From Muribaculaceae bacterium (GTDB taxonomy: Bacteria > Bacteroidota > Bacteroidia > Bacteroidales > Muribaculaceae): a DNA stretch of 12,120 nt. The notes below the pieces were generated by a model. The model was not told where the DNA came from, searched no databases, and saw only the letters and a list, made by a program, of their open reading frames with translations. This document shows positions 1 to 6,943 of this stretch, one piece after another. The position numbers and the translations under genes were made by a program. The stretch is taken from positions 1 to 12,120 of the forward strand of contig VSPF01000092.1 of the NCBI GenBank assembly GCA_009775195.1. The letters run 5' to 3'. The first letter of the stretch is position 1; every line of letters starts with the position of its first letter.

Positions 1-228
1 TTCGCAACGGGACATAAAGACGAAGCCCTCTCGACTTTTGAGAAAGCACATGCCATCTACCCCGACGATGCTATAATCTTGCTCAACATTGCCTATATCA
101 ATCTGCAATCAGGCAATAAAGAAAAAGCGATAACTATTTACAAGCAAGTAGCCGAAAATCCCAAAAGCGATGACGACAGCAGGCAGTTTGCAAAAGACAC
201 TCTAAATCAATTATTAGAAAATCCCTAA
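1..228 (+). CDS. TPR-repeat protein, C-terminal fragment
   Basis: This is the 3' end of a gene that begins left of the window; 75 codons in frame 1 lead to a TAA at 226-228. The visible protein is helical and contains tetratricopeptide-like repeats: one ends with ALSTFEKAHAIYPDD, and the next runs through ILLNIAYINLQSGNKEKAIT and ends near the ENPKSDD segment. The spacing of small and aromatic residues (A, Y, G, A, Y, P) fits the TPR consensus. TPR domains are protein-interaction scaffolds, so no enzymatic role can be given. The gene is more AT-rich than the genes from 519 onward and is separated from them by 290 bp, so it probably belongs to another transcription unit. Start and full length are not visible. 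Confidence is high that it is coding and moderate for the TPR assignment. Confidence 0.8.
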   Translation, partial: FATGHKDEALSTFEKAHAIYPDDAIILLNIAYINLQSGNKEKAITIYKQVAENPKSDDDSRQFAKDTLNQLLENP

Positions 229-264
229 GATAAATAAGAGACCCCAATTTCATGGCAAAAAAAA

Positions 265-286
265 TCGGATGTCTCACGACATCCGA
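265..286. promoter_or_regulatory. Perfect 9-bp inverted repeat (hairpin) with a 4-nt loop
   Basis: The arms TCGGATGTC (265-273) and GACATCCGA (278-286) pair perfectly around a TCAC loop. An A8 run lies just left (257-264), so a transcript of the minus strand would show a stem followed by U8, a classical intrinsic terminator. In the plus direction the stem is followed by AAAATCTTT, a poor U-tract. No minus-strand gene is visible to its right. It may end leftward or antisense transcription, form the 5' structure of a leader RNA for the downstream genes, or be a palindromic protein-binding site. The hairpin is seen directly; its role is inference. Confidence 0.45.
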
Positions 287-312
287 AAATCTTTAACCTT
301 AAATCTAATACC

Positions 313-471
313 ATGAAAAAACACAGTGCAAAATCAGTAATTATGACTAAGAAACATACGGGGAGTCGAGATAGTTCAAGGGCAATGCACACTTTAACAT
401 ATATTAACATGACATATCCGCCAAATTTTAGTAATTTAGTGCCCAGAAAGATTGCCGCACATGCCTTTTAG
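313..471 (+). CDS. Possible small ORF or leader peptide (52 aa), doubtful
   Basis: An ATG at 313 opens a 52-codon frame ending at TAG 469-471. The peptide begins MKKHSAKSVIMTKKHTGS and ends PRKIAAHAF; it is basic, has no recognisable domain and no signal peptide. The ATG is preceded by an AT-rich stretch (AACCTTAAATCTAATACC) like the A/T-rich leaders common before Bacteroidota genes, and lies 26 bp after the 9-bp hairpin. The stop codon abuts the short terminator-like hairpin at 471-490, an arrangement compatible with a leader ORF. A 52-codon open frame in AT-rich DNA is not improbable by chance, and codon use does not resemble the neighbours. It could also be the remnant of a longer gene. 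Confidence 0.2.
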   Translation: MKKHSAKSVIMTKKHTGSRDSSRAMHTLTYINMTYPPNFSNLVPRKIAAHAF

Positions 472-490
472 CCTGTCAGAGGCGTTTTTT
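471..490 (+). terminator. Short terminator-like hairpin before the response regulator
   Basis: GCCT (471-474) can pair with AGGC (480-483) around a 5-nt GTCAG loop. The stem is followed by G and then T6 (485-490), the shape of an intrinsic terminator. The stem is only 4 bp, so it would be weak. It begins at the last base of the small ORF's TAG and lies 28 bp before the ATG at 519. Too little room remains between them for an obvious separate promoter, so transcription into the response regulator may have to read through it. That would make it an attenuator rather than a plain terminator. Confidence 0.25.
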
Positions 491-518
491 ACACGCATGC
501 CGGCAACGAAAAAATATT

Positions 519-1238
519 ATGAGAAACAAAATATTAGTAATCGACGACGAGGAGTCGGTATGTGAAATTCTCAAGTTCAACCTTGAGAAAGAAGGTTACG
601 AAGTAGACTGCGCTTATAGCGCCGAGGAAGCCCTCGACATGGACCTTGAAAGCTATTCGCTCTTCATGGTCGATATCATGATGGGGGGCCTGTCGGGCTT
701 TGATTTCGCCACAAGGCTTCGCAATGTCACATCGACCGAAGAAAAGCCCATACTCTTCTGCTCGGCACTATCCGACGAAGACTATGTGGTAAAGGGTCTC
801 AACATCGGAGCCGACGACTACGTGACAAAACCATTTGTAATAGGCGAAGTTCTGGCCCGAGTCAGAGCCATACTGCGCCGCATGGGGCAGTTGCAGCACC
901 GCAGCGCGGCCGATATCGAGGCCCAGCAGTCGATATATGAGAGCGACGTGACTTTCAAAGGACTGCGCATAGACCGCAACGACAAAGAAGTATATATCGA
1001 CAACGAGCTTGTGACACTGACGCGCACAGAGTTCGACATACTCCTCTTCTTCCTCACCCACCGCAACCGCATATATTCACGCGAAGAACTGATAAAGAAC
1101 GTGTGGGGCGACGACGTGGTAGTAACCGGCCGTACCATCGACACCAATATAACGCGCCTGCGTAAGAAATTAGGCGATTACGACAAGTATATCGTCACAC
1201 GCCAGGGTTTTGGCTATGGCTTCAAAGAGAAGAATTAG
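519..1238 (+). CDS. OmpR/PhoB-family DNA-binding response regulator
   Basis: This 239-residue protein is the output half of a two-component system. The receiver domain (about 3-118) has the acidic pair D9/D10, the predicted phospho-acceptor D52 in FMVDIMM, the switch Ser82 and the conserved lysine K104 in TKP. The C-terminal winged helix (about 145-236) carries the recognition-helix segment TGRTIDTNITRLRKKLGD (203-220) and ends with the family signature GFGYGF. Length is normal for the OmpR/PhoB class. Family knowledge says phosphorylation at the Asp drives dimerisation and binding to direct-repeat operators. The first ATG fits the receiver fold directly and no other start is needed. The gene ends with TAG and overlaps the kinase gene by 23 bp, so the two are cognate and co-translated. 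Its regulon cannot be read from the sequence. An odd detail is Cys81 before the switch residue (FCSA, where FLTA-like sequence is more usual). Confidence 0.93.
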   Translation: MRNKILVIDDEESVCEILKFNLEKEGYEVDCAYSAEEALDMDLESYSLFMVDIMMGGLSGFDFATRLRNVTSTEEKPILFCSALSDEDYVVKGLNIGADDYVTKPFVIGEVLARVRAILRRMGQLQHRSAADIEAQQSIYESDVTFKGLRIDRNDKEVYIDNELVTLTRTEFDILLFFLTHRNRIYSREELIKNVWGDDVVVTGRTIDTNITRLRKKLGDYDKYIVTRQGFGYGFKEKN

Positions 1239-2682
1239 TTATCAGTGGCAATTATTCATCCCGCTTGTTGCCACGCTGTGGATTATCATCGCGGGCATGA
1301 CCTTCTGGCAGTTCTATAACGAACGCGAATACCGCAAGGCCCAGATAAGCGAGCAGCTCTCGCTGGTGGCCTCACGCATTGTGGCCGCTAACGAAAGGGA
1401 CTTCGATGCGACACCGTTTATGGATTTTGCCACAAATTACTACCGCGAAAATCCGCTCTACGACCTTTTGCGCATCACAGTGTACAAGGACGGCCGCATG
1501 ATACGGTGCTATGGCGAGCCCATCGCGCTTACCGACTCGGAACAAGCCCTCGAACAGGGCGTGACCAATGTGCCGGGCGCAAAGCCCGAACCGGCCAGCA
1601 GCCCCGATGCCGGCAAGTACTTTTATTACAGCGTAAAGAAAAGCGACGACGGCAGGGTGACGGTATATACCGTGCTGCCATTCGACAACGATATCCTCAA
1701 CGCCTCGCTACCGTCTACTCGGATATTCTGGGTAATGTTCGTGATAGCATTAATTGTCACAATTCTTGCCTATTATTCGACACGGTATTTCGGCCGCAAC
1801 ATATCGAACCTTCGCACCGTAGCCGAACGCGCCTCGACAGACCCGAACTTCATACCGGCCATGGACTACCCCCACGACGAGTTGGGCGACATCTCGCGCC
1901 AAATTATCAGCATGTATAACCAACGGTCACAGGCTATGCAACGCCAGAAGAAGGAACATGCCGTGGCGCTGCACGCGATAGAGGAAAAAGCCAAGTCGAA
2001 GCGCCAGCTCACCAACAACATCAACCACGAGCTCCGCACCCCCATAGGCGTAATCAAGGGTTATATCGACACCATCCTCGAAAACCCCGACATGGACGAA
2101 GCGTCGCGCACCCACTTCCTGCGCAAGGCATCGGAGCATGTAGACCGCCTGGTGAACCTCATCGCCGACGTATCGGCCATAACCAGGCTCGAAGAAGGCG
2201 GCGAACTAATCAGCACCGAGGAACTTGACTTCCACGACATAGCCTACACCATAGCCAACGACCTCGAAGAGTCAGGGGCCCTGGGCAAGATGACATTCCG
2301 CTACGACATACCTCTCGACTGCAAGATTATGGGCAACTATAACCTGCTGTCGGGCATGATATTGAATTTGGCCAAGAACTCAGGCACTTACTCAAAAGGC
2401 ACATACTGCGAACTGGTCCTTACGGGCGAAGACGAGAAATTCTACCATTTCGAGTTCCGCGACGACGGCGTAGGCGTGGGCGAGGAGCACATACCGCACC
2501 TGTTCGACCGTTTCTACCGCGTCGACTCGGGCCGCACGCGCAAGGCCGGAGGCACGGGTCTCGGCCTGCCCATCGTGCAAAACACCATACTGGCACACGG
2601 CGGTACTATCGAGGTATGCAACGGCGAACTGGGGGGACTGTGTTTCAAATTCTCTCTGCCAAAGGTACGCACACGCCAATAA
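1216..2682 (+). CDS. Sensor histidine kinase, HAMP/HisKA type
   Basis: This inner-membrane sensor kinase should phosphorylate the regulator encoded just upstream. From the ATG at 1216 it has 488 residues. They comprise transmembrane helix 1 (about 12-31), a periplasmic sensor region (about 32-169) with no domain I recognise, transmembrane helix 2 (about 170-188), a HAMP-like linker and a helical stretch. The HisKA dimerisation domain follows, with phospho-acceptor His271 in NHELRTP, and then the ATPase domain. ATP-binding motifs are all present: the N box NLAKNS (384-389), the G1 box DDGVGVG (416-422), the F box LFDRFYR and the G2 box GGTGLGLP (445-452). The reading frame also allows a TTG start two codons earlier (1210), but the ATG is the simpler choice. 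The gene overlaps the regulator by 23 bp. The stimulus is unknown. Confidence 0.93.
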   Translation: MASKRRISYQWQLFIPLVATLWIIIAGMTFWQFYNEREYRKAQISEQLSLVASRIVAANERDFDATPFMDFATNYYRENPLYDLLRITVYKDGRMIRCYGEPIALTDSEQALEQGVTNVPGAKPEPASSPDAGKYFYYSVKKSDDGRVTVYTVLPFDNDILNASLPSTRIFWVMFVIALIVTILAYYSTRYFGRNISNLRTVAERASTDPNFIPAMDYPHDELGDISRQIISMYNQRSQAMQRQKKEHAVALHAIEEKAKSKRQLTNNINHELRTPIGVIKGYIDTILENPDMDEASRTHFLRKASEHVDRLVNLIADVSAITRLEEGGELISTEELDFHDIAYTIANDLEESGALGKMTFRYDIPLDCKIMGNYNLLSGMILNLAKNSGTYSKGTYCELVLTGEDEKFYHFEFRDDGVGVGEEHIPHLFDRFYRVDSGRTRKAGGTGLGLPIVQNTILAHGGTIEVCNGELGGLCFKFSLPKVRTRQ

Positions 2683-2741
2683 GGGCGACTCCCCATCATA
2701 TAAAGGCGGGGATATACACATAGTTTTTTAGGGTTTTAGAC

Positions 2742-4958
2742 ATGGAACAACATTATCTGACAGACAAAGAAATAAAGACAGCGCTGAGCGACTACCGCAG
2801 GCTTGTGACGGCCTTCGACAGGCAAGTCGCGCCAGACGATATCGACGGCATCAAGGCAGCCATAAAACAACACGCATCGGCCGACAGCGTGGCGCGCGAC
2901 CGCTTCGGTCTGCACCCCCTGGTATCGGCCCTCGACACGGCAGTGTGCATCTGCGACAGCTTCGGTGCCGACCGCAACATGTGCCTTGCCGTGATACTGT
3001 CGGCAATAAGCACCGACGCCAGCGAGACCACGCTTGCCCAGAAATGGGGCGACGACATAGCCAAGATGGTACGCGGCCTCGACAAGGTGCGCACGCTCTA
3101 TAGCCGCAGCCCGTCGGTCGAGAGCGAGAACTTCCGCAAACTGCTGCTGACCTTTGCCGAGGATATCCGCGTGATTATCATCATGATTGTCGACCGTCTG
3201 CGGCTGATGCGCGCCATCAACCACCACCCTGCCGAGAAACTCGTACACGACACAGCCAACGAGGTCAACTACCTCTACGCGCCATTGGCGCACCGACTCG
3301 GCCTCTACGCCATCAAGTCGGAGCTCGAGGACATGTCGCTCAAATACAGCAACCGAGAAATCTACACCCAGATAGCGCACGAACTAAACCAGACCAAGGC
3401 CAAGCGCGACGCCTATATCGCCGACTTCATACGCCCGGTGAAAGAGAAACTCGAGGCCGAAGGTCTGAAATTCTCAATCAAGGGGCGTACCAAGTCGATA
3501 TACTCGATTTGGAACAAGATGAAGAAGCAGCACAACACGGTGGAGGATATCTTCGACCTGTTTGCCATCCGCATCATCATCGACTGTCCGCCCGAGCGCG
3601 AGAAGCCCGAGTGCTGGCTGGCATACTCGGTCGTTACCGACATGTACCGCCCCAATCCGATGAGGCTCAAAGACTGGCTGAGCATACCCAAGAGCAACGG
3701 CTACGAGTCGCTCCACATCACCGTCTACGGCCCCGAGGAGCGGTGGGTAGAGGTGCAAATCCGCACCAGGCGCATGGACACCATAGCCGAGAAGGGTCTT
3801 GCCGCACACTGGAAGTACAAGGGCATAAAGAGCGAGGGGTCGCTCGACACGTGGATGAACAACGTGCGCGACATCCTCGAAGCCGGGCAGCACAGCCCCA
3901 TGGAGCTGATGCGCAACTTCAAGATGGACGTCTATTCGCACGAGGTGTTTGTCTTTACGCCTCGCGGCGACCTCTACAAGCTGCCGCAGGGCGCGACGCT
4001 GCTCGACTTCGCCTTCAACATACACACACGCATAGGCGTGCAGTGCGTGGGCGGCAAGGTAAACGGCCGCAACCGCAAGCTCAACTACAAACTCGAGAGC
4101 GGCGACACGGTCGAAATCCTCACATCGCCGCAACAGGAACCGAGCCGCGACTGGCTCAACATCGTAGTCACCACCAAGGCGCGCAACAAAATCCGCGCCG
4201 TGCTCAAGGAGAACGCCAACAAGTCGGCCGAGATAGGCAAGGAGCTGCTGCAGCGCCGTTTCAAGAACCGCAAGCTCGACTACGACGAGGCCATAATATC
4301 GAAGACCGTAACCCGCATGGGCTACAAGGACGCTATAGCCTTTTTCAGCGCCATAGGCAGCGACGAAATCGAAATCAACGACGTGGCCGACACCTATGCC
4401 GAAATATTGGGCCGCAGCAGCAAGGCCGAAGACCTTGCCGAACGCATATCGGCCAGCCAGTATGTGCTCCAACCCAAGGAAGAAGACGAGGCCAAAGACG
4501 ACGCCGGCAACGACGTGATAGTCATCGGCGACAACATCAAGGGTATCACCTACAAGCTGGCGCGGTGCTGCAACCCCATCTACGGCGACGACGTGTTCGG
4601 CTTTATCTCGGCCGAGGGAGTGATAAAAATACACCGCTGCGACTGCCCCAACGCCTCGCACATACGGCAGAAATACGGCTACAGGCTCATCCGTACCCGC
4701 TGGAGCGGCCGTGCAGGGGCTGAGTTTGCCGCAACGCTCAGGGTCGTGGGCAAAGACGACATAGGCATAGTAACCAACATCACCTCTATAATAAATAAAG
4801 AAAAATCCGTATCTTTGCGTGGAATTTCGATTGACTCTAACGACGGCCTCTTTGCCGGCGTCATCACCGTGGGCATATCCGACACGGCGGCACTCAATCA
4901 ACTAATCAAGAAAATACAAACTGTGAAAGGTGTAAAAAATGTTCAACGCAACAAGTAA
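2742..4958 (+). CDS. relA: RelA/SpoT-family (p)ppGpp synthetase with degenerate HD hydrolase domain
   Basis: This 738-residue long RSH protein transfers pyrophosphate from ATP to GTP or GDP, making the alarmone (p)ppGpp. The N-terminal HD domain (about 45-195) keeps the HP of the first motif (58-59), but the metal-binding LLHDVIEDT segment is replaced by ILSAISTDAS (85-94) and the DRLHNMRT segment by DRLRLMRA (151-158), so hydrolase activity should be lost. The synthetase domain (about 225-360) looks intact, with GRTKSIYSIWNKM (248-260), catalytic Asp272 in IFDLFAIR, the RLKD motif (308-311, RxKD class), NGYESLH (319-325) and Glu337 in EVQIRT. TGS (about 395-461), the Cys/His zinc-finger region (CC 609-610, H631, C633, C635) and a C-terminal ACT domain (about 660-735) follow, as in ribosome-responsive RSH enzymes. 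The gene begins 59 bp after the kinase. Its last 20 bp overlap the lipoprotein gene. The relA symbol reflects the predicted synthetase-only activity. Confidence 0.92.
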   Translation: MEQHYLTDKEIKTALSDYRRLVTAFDRQVAPDDIDGIKAAIKQHASADSVARDRFGLHPLVSALDTAVCICDSFGADRNMCLAVILSAISTDASETTLAQKWGDDIAKMVRGLDKVRTLYSRSPSVESENFRKLLLTFAEDIRVIIIMIVDRLRLMRAINHHPAEKLVHDTANEVNYLYAPLAHRLGLYAIKSELEDMSLKYSNREIYTQIAHELNQTKAKRDAYIADFIRPVKEKLEAEGLKFSIKGRTKSIYSIWNKMKKQHNTVEDIFDLFAIRIIIDCPPEREKPECWLAYSVVTDMYRPNPMRLKDWLSIPKSNGYESLHITVYGPEERWVEVQIRTRRMDTIAEKGLAAHWKYKGIKSEGSLDTWMNNVRDILEAGQHSPMELMRNFKMDVYSHEVFVFTPRGDLYKLPQGATLLDFAFNIHTRIGVQCVGGKVNGRNRKLNYKLESGDTVEILTSPQQEPSRDWLNIVVTTKARNKIRAVLKENANKSAEIGKELLQRRFKNRKLDYDEAIISKTVTRMGYKDAIAFFSAIGSDEIEINDVADTYAEILGRSSKAEDLAERISASQYVLQPKEEDEAKDDAGNDVIVIGDNIKGITYKLARCCNPIYGDDVFGFISAEGVIKIHRCDCPNASHIRQKYGYRLIRTRWSGRAGAEFAATLRVVGKDDIGIVTNITSIINKEKSVSLRGISIDSNDGLFAGVITVGISDTAALNQLIKKIQTVKGVKNVQRNK
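4810..4817 (+). promoter_or_regulatory. Bacteroidetes-type -7 promoter element inside the RelA/SpoT gene
   Basis: TATCTTTG matches the Bacteroidetes sigma-ABfr -7 consensus TAnnTTTG at every defined position. It sits in a strikingly AT-rich stretch (about 4786-4835) within otherwise GC-rich coding sequence, under residues around 683-697 of the RelA/SpoT protein. I see no TTTG at the expected -33 spacing, but weak -33 boxes are common in this phylum. A start about 7 nt downstream would leave a leader of roughly 115 nt before the lipoprotein ATG at 4939. It would allow the lipoprotein and sugar genes to be expressed independently of the two-component and RelA/SpoT genes. The match and base-composition shift are seen; activity is inferred. 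Confidence 0.5.
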
Positions 4959-5775
4959 AACACTCGCAGCCATAGCATTGGCAGGCATGATGCTCACATC
5001 GTGCGGCGACAAGGACAAAGACGGCGCCACGCAGCTCTACAACGAGGGCGCGGCCGCCGTAGAGGCGCACAACTATGCCGGGGCCTTAGTGATACTCGAC
5101 ACGCTCAACGCTCGTTACCCCAAGCAGTTTGAGATACGCAAGGCCGCCATGCGCGTGCGTGCCTCGGCGATGGAAGGCATGGCCCTCGACAGCATAAGCG
5201 CCGGCGACCGCGTACTTGCCGAAGCGACCGTAAGGCTCGACGCCCTGCGCCCGCACTTCCGCCACGTAGACAGTTCGGTAGGACTCGACGGCTACTTCCT
5301 GCCCGAAGGCGTCTCCGACAAGGTAATGACCGCCACCGGCATACAGGCACGTGTGACCGACAAGGGATACTTCTACATCGTTGCCAACGTGCAGGGTCGT
5401 GCCATCGGCCTCAACAGCATCGAACTGTGCCAGGGAGGCGACTGCATATCATCGTCGCAAATCTCGCCGGCACGGATTGTGAAAGTCGAAGGCTCGGAAT
5501 CGGCAAGTTTCAACCCCGAAGACCTCGAGGGCATAGGCGCGTGGCTCGAGAGCCACCCCGGGGCCGACAAAGTGGTGTTGGCCGGCAGCAAGGGCAAGGT
5601 GCCCGTGAAGATGAACGCCAAACTGCGCCAGGAGCTTCTCGACTGCTATCACTTCAGCGAAGCCCTGCAGGCCCAGCGCAGCGCGTCGATTAAGCGCGAA
5701 AAATACGAACGCATGCTTGCCACGGCCCGCGACCAGCTTGCCAACATGCCCTCAACCGAACAAGAGCAACAATGA
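4939..5775 (+). CDS. Putative lipoprotein with TPR-like N-terminal region, function unknown
   Basis: The 278-residue product starts with a lipoprotein signal peptide: Lys7, a hydrophobic stretch 8-19 and the lipobox LTSC with Cys22. Directly after the cysteine comes GDKDKDG, an acidic/lysine stretch resembling the export signals described for surface lipoproteins of Bacteroidota, so the protein may be on the outer face of the outer membrane. Residues about 28-63 read as a TPR-like helical pair (LYNEGAAAVEAHNYAGAL, then LDTLNARYP), followed by more helix to about 105. A middle part rich in predicted beta strand (about 132-225) contains Cys164 and Cys169. A charged C-terminal helix (about 226-268) follows. 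I know of similar TPR-plus-beta lipoproteins in Bacteroides but no assigned function. The start overlaps the RelA/SpoT gene by 20 bp. The stop overlaps rmlB as ATGA, suggesting coupled translation. Confidence 0.8.
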   Translation: MFNATSKTLAAIALAGMMLTSCGDKDKDGATQLYNEGAAAVEAHNYAGALVILDTLNARYPKQFEIRKAAMRVRASAMEGMALDSISAGDRVLAEATVRLDALRPHFRHVDSSVGLDGYFLPEGVSDKVMTATGIQARVTDKGYFYIVANVQGRAIGLNSIELCQGGDCISSSQISPARIVKVEGSESASFNPEDLEGIGAWLESHPGADKVVLAGSKGKVPVKMNAKLRQELLDCYHFSEALQAQRSASIKREKYERMLATARDQLANMPSTEQEQQ

Positions 5776-6941
5776 GCAGCACATACCTTGTGACAGGAGC
5801 CGCCGGGTTTATCGGGTCGAACTTCCTCGACATACTTGTCGCCGACCAGGAGGACAAGCGCGTGGTGGTGCTCGACAAACTCACATATTGCGGCAACATC
5901 ATGTCAATACGCCACCTGATAGACTCGGGACGTATCGAGTTTGTAAAAGGCGACATAGCCGACAGGGAGTTGGTAGCAAGCCTCTTAGACCGCTACAAGC
6001 CACAGTACGTGATAAACTTTGCCGCCGAATCGCATGTAGACCGCAGTGTCGACGACCCGACTCCCTTTATCAAATCGAATTTCGAAGGGGTATTCAACCT
6101 CCTGGAGTGCTGCCGCCGCCAACGCTCGGCGCAGCTTGCCTCGAAGGCTGAGCCGACATTGAAAAAATATGTGCAAATCAGCACCGACGAGGTTTATGGC
6201 GACCTCGAGGTGTGCGCGCCACGGCCCGGGCACAAAGACGAGGCCGCGCAACTCGGGCGCACCTACGAAATGTACGGCGAGGATGCCTTCACCGAGAGCT
6301 ATCCACTGAAAGGCTCGTCGCCCTACTCTGCCTCGAAGGCCTCGGCCGACCTGCTCACGCTGTCGTACTACCGTAGTTTCGGCCTGCCCGTCACTATCAC
6401 GCGATGCAGCAACAACTACGGCCCACGCCAATTCCCCGAGAAATTGATACCGTTGGTAATCAACAACATACTCCATGGCAAGGTCCTTCCTGTCTACGGC
6501 CAGGGCACCAACGTGCGCGACTGGATACATGTCGACGACCATGCGCGCGGCATACTTGCCGCCGCACGCCACGGAAAGCCCGGCGAGGTATATAACTTCG
6601 GCGGATATAGCGAGAAACAAAACATCGACATAGTAAAATCGCTGATAGCCATTGTAAAAGACGCTGCCGCCAAGATGCCGTCGGTCGCTGCCGCGTACCC
6701 TGCGGCCCTCGATGCTTCCGACAGCCTCATCACCTATGTCACCGACCGCCCGGGCCACGACCGCCGCTATGCCATCGACGCGCTCAAGGCCATGACCACC
6801 CTCGGCTGGCGCCCGCTGATGCGATTTGACGAGGGCCTCGCGTCGACCGTGCGCTGGTATCTCGAAAACTTAGACTGGGTAAAGAGCATCGTCGACGGCG
6901 ACTACCGCGACTACTACGAACACATGTACGCCAACCGTTGA
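5772..6941 (+). CDS. rmlB: dTDP-glucose 4,6-dehydratase
   Basis: This enzyme (also named rfbB) converts dTDP-D-glucose to dTDP-4-dehydro-6-deoxy-D-glucose, the branch point to rhamnose and to amino-dideoxy sugars. It is a 389-residue extended short-chain dehydrogenase. The NAD-binding glycine motif TGAAGFIG spans residues 8-15, and Asp35 in VLDKLTYCGN should bind the adenosine ribose. The catalytic T138-D139-E140 triplet in ISTDEVYG and Y185xxxK189 in SPYSASK are present. Family signatures NNYGPRQFPEKLIP, NVRDWIHVDDH and TDRPGHDRRYAID follow. The segment between VYG and the FTE motif (about 144-172) is roughly ten residues longer than in E. coli RmlB, which partly explains the length. The start overlaps the lipoprotein stop by 4 bp. 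The following three genes use its product, and no rmlC or rmlD is in view. Confidence 0.96.
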   Translation: MSSTYLVTGAAGFIGSNFLDILVADQEDKRVVVLDKLTYCGNIMSIRHLIDSGRIEFVKGDIADRELVASLLDRYKPQYVINFAAESHVDRSVDDPTPFIKSNFEGVFNLLECCRRQRSAQLASKAEPTLKKYVQISTDEVYGDLEVCAPRPGHKDEAAQLGRTYEMYGEDAFTESYPLKGSSPYSASKASADLLTLSYYRSFGLPVTITRCSNNYGPRQFPEKLIPLVINNILHGKVLPVYGQGTNVRDWIHVDDHARGILAAARHGKPGEVYNFGGYSEKQNIDIVKSLIAIVKDAAAKMPSVAAAYPAALDASDSLITYVTDRPGHDRRYAIDALKAMTTLGWRPLMRFDEGLASTVRWYLENLDWVKSIVDGDYRDYYEHMYANR

Positions 6942-6943
6942 TT

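Noticed and set aside
432..439. TAATTTAG as a promoter -7 element for the response regulator.
   Set aside because: It has one mismatch in the consensus and no TTTG at -33 spacing; in AT-rich DNA this is too weak to annotate.
1210..1215. TTG start for the histidine kinase, two codons before the ATG (similarly TTG at 6938 for rmlA and 8209 for the aminotransferase).
   Set aside because: In each case an ATG a few codons later fits the family N-terminus and needs no rare start codon.
2690..2729. Weak inverted repeat TCCCC/GGGGA plus a T-run between the kinase and RelA/SpoT genes as a terminator, or TAGTTTTT at 2721-2728 as a promoter.
   Set aside because: The stem is 5 bp with a 13-nt loop and the T-run is 11 nt away; the promoter-like element would leave a leader of only a few bases.
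3509..4723. A 404-codon frame in another plus-strand register inside the RelA/SpoT gene.
   Set aside because: The translation is Arg/Gln/His-rich, typical of out-of-frame reading of GC-rich genes, with no domain match.
3474..4901. A 475-codon open frame on the minus strand opposite the RelA/SpoT gene.
   Set aside because: It shadows strongly biased GC-rich codons on the plus strand; its translation is low-complexity V/A/G/Y-rich sequence with no recognisable domain, while the plus strand encodes a complete RSH enzyme.
5985..6758. A 257-codon minus-strand frame opposite rmlB.
   Set aside because: It has no motif or start context and is fully explained as a shadow of the dehydratase gene.
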